From: UBA2730 sp022793235
GTDB taxonomy: Bacteria > Bacillota_I > Bacilli_A > RF39 > UBA660
DNA length: 14,159 bases
Direction of reading: 5' to 3'
Assembly: GCA_949745755.1 (NCBI GenBank)
Contig: CATJZL010000127.1
Span: 1 to 14,159 of the forward strand
Numbering within the stretch: position 1 is the stretch's first letter; each line of letters begins with the position of its first letter. Shown in pieces: positions 7,355-13,011 of the stretch. The notes below the pieces were generated by a model. The model was not told the origin of the DNA and did not search any database. It saw only the letters and a program-made list of their open reading frames with translations. Position numbers and translations under genes: made by a program.

Positions 7355-7717
7355 ATGACTACTATTGAAAATATATTAAAAAGACTATTACGTATTTTTC
7401 TTTATTCTTTGATTTATATCCTATTCCTTACTTTTTTACATCATTTTAATATTATTAGTCAAACAGTATGTGATTATTTGAGGTTTATTGGATTTATTCT
7501 TATTTTGTTTTTTAATTCAAATAATATGAGTCGCAAAATAAGTAGGAATTATGCTTTAAATGGTCTATTCTTAGGACTCAGTCTTTTATTTATCTTCCTT
7601 ATCTCTAACTTACTTTTAGGTGGAGGTTTTACTACTCGAACTATACTTTATTATTTATTACTTCTTGGTGTATCTGTTCTTAGTAGTTGTAGAGGAAAAA
7701 GCAAAAAAAGTCATTAA
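7355..7717 (+). CDS. TIGR04086-type (YrzE-like) four-helix membrane protein
   Basis: 120-residue hydrophobic protein with about four predicted membrane helices, a basic N-terminus (residues 9-13 contain K and R) and a basic tail CRGKSKKSH. The length, helix layout and glycines in the third and fourth helices resemble TIGR04086 (Bacillus YrzE), small Bacillota membrane proteins of unknown function often found near yajC/tgt or mre genes. The family call rests on general similarity and is not certain. The ATG follows AGAGGTGA at good spacing. It is one of only two plus-strand genes here, and its stop lies in the loop of a terminator shared with the convergent Nudix gene. Confidence 0.7.
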   Translation: MTTIENILKRLLRIFLYSLIYILFLTFLHHFNIISQTVCDYLRFIGFILILFFNSNNMSRKISRNYALNGLFLGLSLLFIFLISNLLLGGGFTTRTILYYLLLLGVSVLSSCRGKSKKSH

Positions 7718-7727
7718 GACTTTTTTT
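7703..7727. terminator. Bidirectional intrinsic terminator between convergent genes
   Basis: A perfect 10-bp stem AAAAAAAGTC/GACTTTTTTT (7703-7712 with 7718-7727) has a 5-base loop that contains most of the TAA of the plus-strand gene. The base of the stem is A on one side and T on the other, so each strand gets its own U-tract. The Nudix stop (7726-7728) overlaps its other end, so one element serves both genes. Confidence 0.85.
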
Positions 7728-8436
7728 ATTCATTTTTTAGTATATGTTCAAATACTTCTGTTAGATAGGATACTTTCTTTGGCTCTAGTTCTAAACTTTT
7801 ATAAGTTTTCTTGTTATAGAATAAGAGTTCTTTTACTTCTTTATCTATTTGTTTTTTATTATGCATAACATGTTTTATTAGTTCTTCTTTGGTATAATTT
7901 AAGTTTCCTGTGTATATTAAACCACATGGATGTATTCTTTCTTCTTTTCCTGCTAGTTCTATATATTTTAGAGAAAAGGATACTATTTCTTCTTTGTTAT
8001 TTAAAGATAGTCCTAGTTCTTCTTTTAATTCTCGTTCTAATGTATAATCTGGCCTAAATTCTTCTTTTTCATAATCTTCTTCATTTCCCATTCCCCCTAT
8101 CAAATTTAGTATTTCTTTATTATTTTTTATTATGACATAAAATTCATCTAAGGTTTTTAGAATTATAGCACTAAAATAGGGCCAAACTTTTAAGTCTTCA
8201 TATTTTTTTGCATAAACTAAATCTGCATAGAAAGCTGTTGCTATTTCTAGGGTTATTTTTTCATCTTCTATTTGGTAATCTGTTACAACTATAATTTTCC
8301 CATTAAAAACATTTTTATTTTCTTTAATATATTCTTTCCAATTTTCTTGGATTCGTTTTATTTGATCTGCTGTTTTTTCAATTTCTATTGGAATTTTATT
8401 TCTTATTTCTATTTCTTTTATTTGTTTTATTAACAT
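7726..8436 (-). CDS. Nudix hydrolase with a divergent Nudix box
   Basis: 236-residue protein. A Nudix-type stretch is visible: LIGGMG (112-117) followed by RELKEELGL (135-143), which matches the REUXEEXGU half of the box that binds the metal for pyrophosphate hydrolysis. The glutamate usually eight residues before the R is displaced by one, and the spacing between the glycines and RE is longer than the canonical pattern, so the box is noncanonical though the catalytic glutamates remain. The long N-terminal part (1-60) and the C-terminal region after HPCGLIY have no domain I recognise. The substrate is unknown. AGGAGG precedes ATG by five bases. It lies directly downstream of the terminator of the NodB-like gene. 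Confidence 0.75.
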   Translation of the reverse strand: MLIKQIKEIEIRNKIPIEIEKTADQIKRIQENWKEYIKENKNVFNGKIIVVTDYQIEDEKITLEIATAFYADLVYAKKYEDLKVWPYFSAIILKTLDEFYVIIKNNKEILNLIGGMGNEEDYEKEEFRPDYTLERELKEELGLSLNNKEEIVSFSLKYIELAGKEERIHPCGLIYTGNLNYTKEELIKHVMHNKKQIDKEVKELLFYNKKTYKSLELEPKKVSYLTEVFEHILKNE

Positions 8437-8470
8437 ACTCTCCTCCTATTGAAACTAATTTTAGTATGTC

Positions 8471-8500
8471 AAAAAAATAACCTTTTCATACAAGGTTATT
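8471..8500 (-). terminator. Intrinsic terminator of the NodB-like gene
   Basis: A 9-bp perfect stem AATAACCTT/AAGGTTATT (8476-8484 with 8492-8500) with a 7-base loop is followed on the minus strand by seven T. The TAA stop of the NodB-like gene (8496-8498) is inside the stem. The T-tract again runs into TTGACA (8467-8472), 31 bases before the Nudix start. Confidence 0.85.
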
Positions 8501-9335
8501 CACTTAATAGTTCTTCTAATTTTACAATTTCATATCCACGCTGTCTTATATAATGAATGGTAGGTTCTAGTTCTGTTATATTGTTTCCCATTCTGATAAT
8601 TGAACCTCCTCCTAAATTGTTTTTTACATTTGTATAGGGTTTATTTTTGGCATTTACATTTGGAATTACAGTATGTAATTTTAATTTTTTACATATATTT
8701 AGAATTTGATACCTTTTATATTCACTTAAACAGAATTTACTCTCTTCTTCTTTTAAATTATTTAATATTTCTAGAGCACTTTTAAAATGTAGTTCTTTGT
8801 ATGTTCCATTATAATTTAATAATTCCACTTCATAACCTTCTTCTAACATATTTTTTATAAAACCTGTATTGTTTTCAATAAAGAGTCCATCTATAAAAAA
8901 AGTGGCTTGTACTTTGTTTTCAGAGAGTATTGTGAGTAGATCTAAGATATCTTCTTCTCTTTTTACAGTAAAGACTAGACTTACTTTTGTAGAATCCGTT
9001 CGTCCTCCTATAATATACTTATCAAAATTATCTTCTAAGGATATTACAGGTGTTTCTTCTTCAAATGTATATAGACTATCCTTATATTCCCCATAACGAA
9101 CCATGGTATTGAAACTTTTATCTACTTCTACTTTTTGACCACTTATTCCTGGAATAATGGTATCTTCTTCAATTGTTGCATTTACTGCTTTTACTTCATA
9201 TTTATCTTTTTCTTCTTGTATTGTTTTCATAATTGGGTTATTTTGTTTTACAATATCTACTGCAACTTTGGTGTAATAGAAACTAAAGAGCAAAAGAAAG
9301 ATGGAAAATGAAGCCTTACCTATTTTTTTCAACAT
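8496..9335 (-). CDS. Polysaccharide deacetylase (NodB)-fold protein with apparently inactive site, membrane-anchored
   Basis: 279-residue protein with an N-terminal membrane helix (about 8-25), an extracellular region with the pattern NATIEEDTIIPGISG (52-66) and ISLEDNFDKYIIGG (98-111), and a NodB-like domain from about 117 to the end. That N-terminal arrangement is familiar from Bacillota NodB-like proteins. KVQATFFIDG (141-150) is the usual strand after motif 1, but motif 1 itself, normally TFDDG, is FTVKR (122-126) with no aspartate pair, and the metal-binding HxxxH region is YNGTY around 175-179 with no histidine. It probably lacks deacetylase activity and may bind peptidoglycan or a partner instead. 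ATG 9335 has GGTGAT upstream; the frame is open ten codons further but has no ribosome site there. It follows mreD in the same direction. Confidence 0.75.
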   Translation of the reverse strand: MLKKIGKASFSIFLLLFSFYYTKVAVDIVKQNNPIMKTIQEEKDKYEVKAVNATIEEDTIIPGISGQKVEVDKSFNTMVRYGEYKDSLYTFEEETPVISLEDNFDKYIIGGRTDSTKVSLVFTVKREEDILDLLTILSENKVQATFFIDGLFIENNTGFIKNMLEEGYEVELLNYNGTYKELHFKSALEILNNLKEEESKFCLSEYKRYQILNICKKLKLHTVIPNVNAKNKPYTNVKNNLGGGSIIRMGNNITELEPTIHYIRQRGYEIVKLEELLSE

Positions 9336-9368
9336 TCTATCACCATTAAAATATATGATATTCAAGCA

Positions 9369-9492
9369 TAAAAAAAGAACATCAAAGAAAATCTAATAGG
9401 TAAAAATTGAGGTAAAGTAAGATAAAAGTATAATCGAAAGGAGTTTTAGATTTTCTTGACGTCCAAAAAGAATTTATCATGGAAATCTAAAA
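9369..9492 (-). other. Intergenic region with three mutually complementary segments, possible attenuator or terminator
   Basis: The 246 bases between mreD and the NodB-like gene hold no convincing minus-strand gene. Three related segments occur: A (9385-9396), B (9446-9457, a perfect 12-base complement of A) and C (9483-9492, complementary over 10 bases to 9444-9453 at B). B can pair with C or with A, not both. On the minus strand the order is C, B, A, then TGATG and a T-tract (9370-9376), then the NodB-like start about 35 bases on. The B-A hairpin would thus precede a U-tract and resemble a long-loop terminator, with C-B as a competitor. This is structure seen by eye; a function is inferred. 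Confidence 0.4.
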
Positions 9493-9581
9493 ATACAAAA
9501 CTACTCTTTTTTTCTTTTCTATACTTTTCTTATTTCTTTTGTTCGTTATTTGTCTACAATTTTTTTATTTGGTCTTCTTTT

Positions 9582-10103
9582 TTAGTTCGTTTTGTAAATT
9601 TTATAGTTTAATTTCTTTTTAGCTACTTTGGAAATTATAATATGTATTATGTAACCATAAATAATATTTAATAGAAAAGAGTGTGTTATTTTATAGATTA
9701 ATCTCTCTATTGATATGGGGACTAAATTAAATATTTTTATACATAGGGCAAACAGAATTTCATATAAAGCTATGATAAAAATAAGGTGAAATAAGACTCT
9801 TATTTTAGATACATCAAATGTTTTATATATATAAATTGTTATTAGTCCTAGTAATAAAAAAAGAAAGGTATCAAATAAAAATAGATTGGTATAAAATAAA
9901 TCATAAATACCTCCTAAAATACAAGTATAAATTAAATACTTTTTATGTTCTTTATAAAAAAGTGGATAAATTAGAAAGATAGTTATGACTGTAAACATGG
10001 GGGTAAAGAAAGTTAAATCATTTATTAAATATGGTAAATAATTGGTTAATACTCCATCAAACAATAAAGAGATTAAGCTAATTATAATGATTCCTGTCAT
10101 CAT
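9582..10103 (-). CDS. mreD: Rod shape-determining protein MreD
   Basis: 173-residue integral membrane protein of the elongasome, which works with MreC, MreB, RodA and PBP2 to insert side-wall peptidoglycan. It is almost entirely hydrophobic, with about five or six predicted helices and short basic loops (YKEHKKYLI, KVAKKKLNYK). The sequence is poorly conserved in this family, but length, topology and position after mreC fit. AAAGGAG lies five bases before ATG 10103. The start overlaps the mreC stop in the arrangement ATGA, so translation is coupled. No clear terminator directly follows the stop. Confidence 0.88.
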   Translation of the reverse strand: MMTGIIIISLISLLFDGVLTNYLPYLINDLTFFTPMFTVITIFLIYPLFYKEHKKYLIYTCILGGIYDLFYTNLFLFDTFLFLLLGLITIYIYKTFDVSKIRVLFHLIFIIALYEILFALCIKIFNLVPISIERLIYKITHSFLLNIIYGYIIHIIISKVAKKKLNYKIYKTN

Positions 10104-10900
10104 TTGTTCTCCTTTAGAATGGTTACATAATGAATATTTGAAAAATCAGCACTTGTCTCTACATTTAATTTTTTACTTAAATTATATTTATCACTTTCTA
10201 TTTTTGATACCCGTCCTATATAAATTCCTCTTGGAAATAAATCCCCAAGACCACTTGTTAATACTACATCTCCTAGATTTATATTTATATTTTTATCTAC
10301 TCCTGTTACTAAAGTCGTATTTGTTTTTTTATCATATCCATTTAAGATAGCGTATGTATCTTCACTTCCTGTTGTTATGGATACAGATATTTTGTAATTT
10401 AAGTCATCTGATGTGATGAGCTTAATTTCGGAAGAATAATTACTGACTTTACTTATTTTTCCTATTAGTCCACCTTTTGATACAACTGCCATGCCTTCTT
10501 TTATACCACTTTTTTTTCCTTTATCTATTGTAATTGTATTAAACCAATATGATTTATTTCTTGATAGGACTGTTGCATTGACAGGTTTGTATTCTGTAAA
10601 TGTGCTATTTAACTTTAGAGTTTCTTTTAACTCCTCTATTTCTTTTTCTAAACTACTATTTATATTTTTTTGAATTAAATAACTACCTGAGAAATCTATA
10701 TCTTTTTCTTTATTTAGTGCTGTAAAAGGATAGAGTACTACTTTTTGTATCAATACACTTATATCTTTTAAATATGCTTCTATTGTAGTCATTTTACGAT
10801 TTAATTTTAATGAGTAAAAAAGTCCTGCTATTACAATTAAAAAAATACTAATAAATATTACAATACTATTCTTATTTTTTTTCTTTTTTTCATTATACAT
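10100..10900 (-). CDS. mreC: Rod shape-determining protein MreC
   Basis: 266-residue bitopic membrane protein that organises the wall-elongation machine and activates PBP2. It has a lysine-rich cytoplasmic tip (4-10), one membrane helix (about 13-31), a coiled-coil-like stretch (about 80-95, SLEKEIEELKETL) and the two-lobed beta domain. Conserved MreC segments are readable: GMAVVSKGGLIGKIS in the first barrel and VVLTSGLGDLFPRGIYIGRV in the second. The length is in the normal range. It is preceded by its own promoter right after radC and overlaps mreD by four bases. No mreB gene lies upstream, unlike the common radC-mreB-mreC-mreD order. Confidence 0.93.
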   Translation of the reverse strand: MYNEKKKKNKNSIVIFISIFLIVIAGLFYSLKLNRKMTTIEAYLKDISVLIQKVVLYPFTALNKEKDIDFSGSYLIQKNINSSLEKEIEELKETLKLNSTFTEYKPVNATVLSRNKSYWFNTITIDKGKKSGIKEGMAVVSKGGLIGKISKVSNYSSEIKLITSDDLNYKISVSITTGSEDTYAILNGYDKKTNTTLVTGVDKNININLGDVVLTSGLGDLFPRGIYIGRVSKIESDKYNLSKKLNVETSADFSNIHYVTILKENK

Positions 10901-10923
10901 ATAATCACTCTTTTTCTTTTTTT

Positions 10924-10952
10924 ATTATAGTATAAAATCGTTTAAAGAACAA
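10924..10952 (-). promoter_or_regulatory. Promoter of mreC-mreD
   Basis: On the minus strand TTGTTC (10947-10952) and a perfect TATAAT (10924-10929) are 17 bases apart. The -35 box touches the radC stop codon. There is no terminator between radC and mreC, so mreCD may also be read from the upstream promoter. Confidence 0.7.
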
Positions 10953-11636
10953 CTAAAGATTAAAAAGATTATTGTTCTCATAAAAACTATAATATTCTGT
11001 ATCTCCTACTATAATATGGTCTAGAATAGGTATTTTATTGACTCTTCCTATTTGAATTAAGTTTTTAGTAAAGATAATATCTTCTCTACTGGGTTTAGTA
11101 TCTCCTGATGGATGATTATGTATACATACAATTGATGCTGCACTTGTTAAATACGCTTCTTTAAAAACTTCTCTTGGATGGACTACACTTTTATTTATCG
11201 TTCCCATAAACAATAATTTCCTTTCAATTAACTCTTGTTTATTATTAAAATACAAACAGTAGAATTCTTCTTGCATCTTTTTAGTAAACAAGTATTTACA
11301 ACTTTCATATATTTCTTTGGCATTTATTAGCTTTTCTTTATATTTTGGACTTTCTAAGTAAATTCTTTTTCCAAGTTCTATAGCTGAAGCAATCTCTATT
11401 GCTTTTACAGGTCCTATACCTTTAATTTTTTCTAACCTTGTAATGCTTACATCTTTTAACCTTTCAACATTTCCTATTTCATTTAAAAGTAGTAAGGCTA
11501 AATCTGTAGAGCTGTATTCTTTAGTTCCTGTTTTGATCAGAATGGCTAGTAATTCTTGGTTTGTAAGATTTTTTACACCTACTTTTAAAAAACGTTCTCT
11601 TGGTCTTTCTTCTGCTGGAATATCTTTTACATACAT
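10953..11636 (-). CDS. radC: RadC-family JAB/MPN-domain protein
   Basis: 227-residue protein of the RadC family. The N-terminal UPF0758 part has a helix-hairpin-helix-like stretch (IKGIGPVKAIEIASAIELG, 71-89). The C-terminal JAB/MPN metalloprotease-like domain has an intact zinc motif: H173, H175, S183 and D186 in the pattern HxHx7Sx2D, with candidate catalytic glutamates at 123-124. Despite the name, a role in DNA repair is not established for the family. AGGAGG lies about eight bases before ATG. It is 42 bases downstream of the SPOR gene and probably shares its transcript; the radC-mre linkage is conserved in many Bacillota. Confidence 0.93.
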   Translation of the reverse strand: MYVKDIPAEERPRERFLKVGVKNLTNQELLAILIKTGTKEYSSTDLALLLLNEIGNVERLKDVSITRLEKIKGIGPVKAIEIASAIELGKRIYLESPKYKEKLINAKEIYESCKYLFTKKMQEEFYCLYFNNKQELIERKLLFMGTINKSVVHPREVFKEAYLTSAASIVCIHNHPSGDTKPSREDIIFTKNLIQIGRVNKIPILDHIIVGDTEYYSFYENNNLFNL

Positions 11637-11678
11637 AATTTTTCCTCCTATTTTTATTATTCGAGGAAAATCAAAGAT

Positions 11679-12143
11679 TTACTTATTTTTTAATATCATT
11701 TCTTCATAACTAGATAAAATTACAGCATTGATTGACTCAATTTCTTCTTCTGTTTTAGCGTTTTTCATAAGTAGATCGAATTGTTCTAAATTTGTTAAGA
11801 ATGTATCATTTTCTACTTCTTTCTCATAAAGATATAAATTGTATCCTAATTTTTCATAGAGGGAGCTTATTTTTTTTAAATTTTCTTTTTCTTTACTTAA
11901 TCCTATATACACATAGTAATTGTTTTTTTCTTTTATTACTAGTTTATCTGTAATCATATTTGTATCATATTTCATGCTTTCCATATCTTTATAAACTCCT
12001 AGTTGTAAAAAATAGATTCTATCTTCCTTTTTGACATTTAGGGCATAGACATCACTGATTTTGTTATATAATGTTTTACCACTTATCAGTCCTAATATAA
12101 TTACAAATAGTACTGTTATTAAATTTTTCTTTATCCCCTTCAC
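11679..12143 (-). CDS. SPOR-like domain membrane protein (SpoIIB-like position)
   Basis: 154-residue bitopic protein with a basic N-terminus, one membrane helix (about 6-22), and an extracytoplasmic domain (43-105) with SPOR features: YFLQLGVYKDMES at the first strand, a YYVYIGLSKEKENLKKI second half, and LYEKLGYNLYLY at the end. SPOR domains bind denuded peptidoglycan at division sites. A C-terminal helical tail (112-154) follows. In Bacillus, spoIIB (also SPOR-containing) lies upstream of maf-radC-mre, so position supports a SpoIIB relative; maf is absent here. I start it at GTG 12143, with GGTGAT six bases upstream. The frame opens at TTG 12194, but that TTG is part of the -35 box. No sequence identity to SpoIIB beyond the domain pattern is claimed. 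Confidence 0.7.
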   Translation of the reverse strand: MKGIKKNLITVLFVIILGLISGKTLYNKISDVYALNVKKEDRIYFLQLGVYKDMESMKYDTNMITDKLVIKEKNNYYVYIGLSKEKENLKKISSLYEKLGYNLYLYEKEVENDTFLTNLEQFDLLMKNAKTEEEIESINAVILSSYEEMILKNK

Positions 12144-12164
12144 TTTTTCATCACCAAATCTATC

Positions 12165-12194
12165 ATAACAGGTCCTATTCAAATAATTTGTCAA
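12165..12194 (-). promoter_or_regulatory. Promoter of the SPOR-radC transcript
   Basis: On the minus strand a consensus TTGACA (12189-12194) is followed after 18 bases by TGTTAT (12165-12170). The -35 box shares its first bases with the U-tract of the preceding terminator. The predicted start leaves a short leader of roughly 15 bases before GTG 12143, enough for the ribosome site. Confidence 0.6.
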
Positions 12195-12221
12195 AAAAAA
12201 TAGAATCTATTTATTCTATTT
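12193..12221 (-). terminator. Intrinsic terminator of the unrecognised 226-residue gene
   Basis: A 9-bp perfect stem AAATAGAAT/ATTCTATTT (12198-12206 with 12213-12221) with a 6-base loop is followed on the minus strand by a run of T leading into TTGACA. It is 24 bases after the stop of the gene it serves. Confidence 0.75.
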
Positions 12222-12245
12222 AAAACTTTATTTTTTACTTTTTTA

Positions 12246-12926
12246 TTATGTTGCATATTGATTTTTCTTTTTCTTCTTTTTGTATGTTAGTATTGAAATT
12301 GGATTTGTTGTTTCTCTTATTCGTTCTTCTTTATTATAGTTTTTCCATCTTTCTTTTATTTCCTCTATATATTTCATACTTTCTTTTATTAGTTCTGGAT
12401 GGTTTATACAAAAGTATCCTAAGGTACTATCTTTTGATAGTAAATAATTTATTAGTAATGCCTCTTTATTTTGAATGTTTTCTACTTCTTTATAACTTTT
12501 ATATAGTCGATGTAGATACTCTTCTAAATTTTGATTTCCTAGTATTTTTGCAATAAAATATTGTGCAAAAAAATAGAGTATTCTATTACAATAGTAAAAA
12601 GTACTTTCAATAAAAATGAATCCTTGTCCAAATTCTGGTATATATTCTTCTTGCATTATTTTTTCTATTTCATCTATTATTTGTTGTTTTTCATGATCGA
12701 GCTCTTTTTTTATTTTTTCTTCTTTTGATATTTTCTTATCTTTTATTTTTTCTAATATTAGTAAAGTAAATTCCATTTTCCAATACTCTGTTACCTTTTC
12801 ATTTAGCTCTTCATATACTTCTAATAAAAATTCTTTATCATACCAAAATTCTATAAAGATATTTTTTAACGTTTCATAGTCATATTTTTCTTTTTTATAT
12901 TCTTTTATATTATATATTTTATTCAA
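12246..12926 (-). CDS. Unrecognised protein, 226 residues, TTG start
   Basis: I do not recognise this family. The protein is rich in Lys, Glu, Ile and Tyr, predicted mainly helical, with no signal peptide. Its middle (about 99-131, around FGQGFIFIESTFYYC and ILYFFAQYFIAKIL) is hydrophobic and could be a buried core or a membrane-associating hairpin; it is too interrupted for a clear membrane helix. The C-terminus ends in a lysine run. The gene is supported by a strong site GGAGGTG five bases before a TTG start, an extended -10 promoter upstream, and an intrinsic terminator just after the stop. There is no in-frame ATG nearby, so TTG is the likely start. It lies between the transglutaminase-like gene and the SPOR-radC-mre cluster. 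Confidence 0.8.
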   Translation of the reverse strand: MNKIYNIKEYKKEKYDYETLKNIFIEFWYDKEFLLEVYEELNEKVTEYWKMEFTLLILEKIKDKKISKEEKIKKELDHEKQQIIDEIEKIMQEEYIPEFGQGFIFIESTFYYCNRILYFFAQYFIAKILGNQNLEEYLHRLYKSYKEVENIQNKEALLINYLLSKDSTLGYFCINHPELIKESMKYIEEIKERWKNYNKEERIRETTNPISILTYKKKKKKNQYAT

Positions 12927-12955
12927 GATAACACCTCCAAAAAATAATCTTTCCT

Positions 12956-12964
12956 ATTATATCA
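12956..12964 (-). promoter_or_regulatory. Extended -10 promoter of the unrecognised gene
   Basis: The minus strand reads TGATATAAT, a full extended -10 box, about 30 bases before the TTG start. No good -35 hexamer is visible at 17 bases upstream, as is usual for this promoter class. Confidence 0.55.
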
Positions 12965-13011
12965 TATTTTTTGTATTTATAAAATAAATTTCATCTCTAT
13001 ATTTTGTGGCT

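Noticed and set aside
7620..7868. 82-codon plus-strand frame across the convergent junction
   Set aside because: It overlaps the small membrane-protein gene, the bidirectional terminator and the Nudix gene, and has no ribosome site.
9336..9365. Ten-codon N-terminal extension of the NodB-like protein
   Set aside because: No ribosome site upstream of 9365, whereas GGTGAT lies just before ATG 9335, followed by a typical basic tip and membrane helix.
1970..10103. Reassignment of TGA to tryptophan (mycoplasma code)
   Set aside because: TGA ends arsR, queH and mreC, the mreC-mreD junction is a standard ATGA overlap, and all tryptophans in the recognisable genes use TGG.
12144..12194. Longer start for the SPOR protein at TTG 12194
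   Set aside because: The TTG is part of a TTGACA -35 box and no ribosome site precedes it. GTG 12143 has GGTGAT at the right distance and begins directly before the membrane helix.
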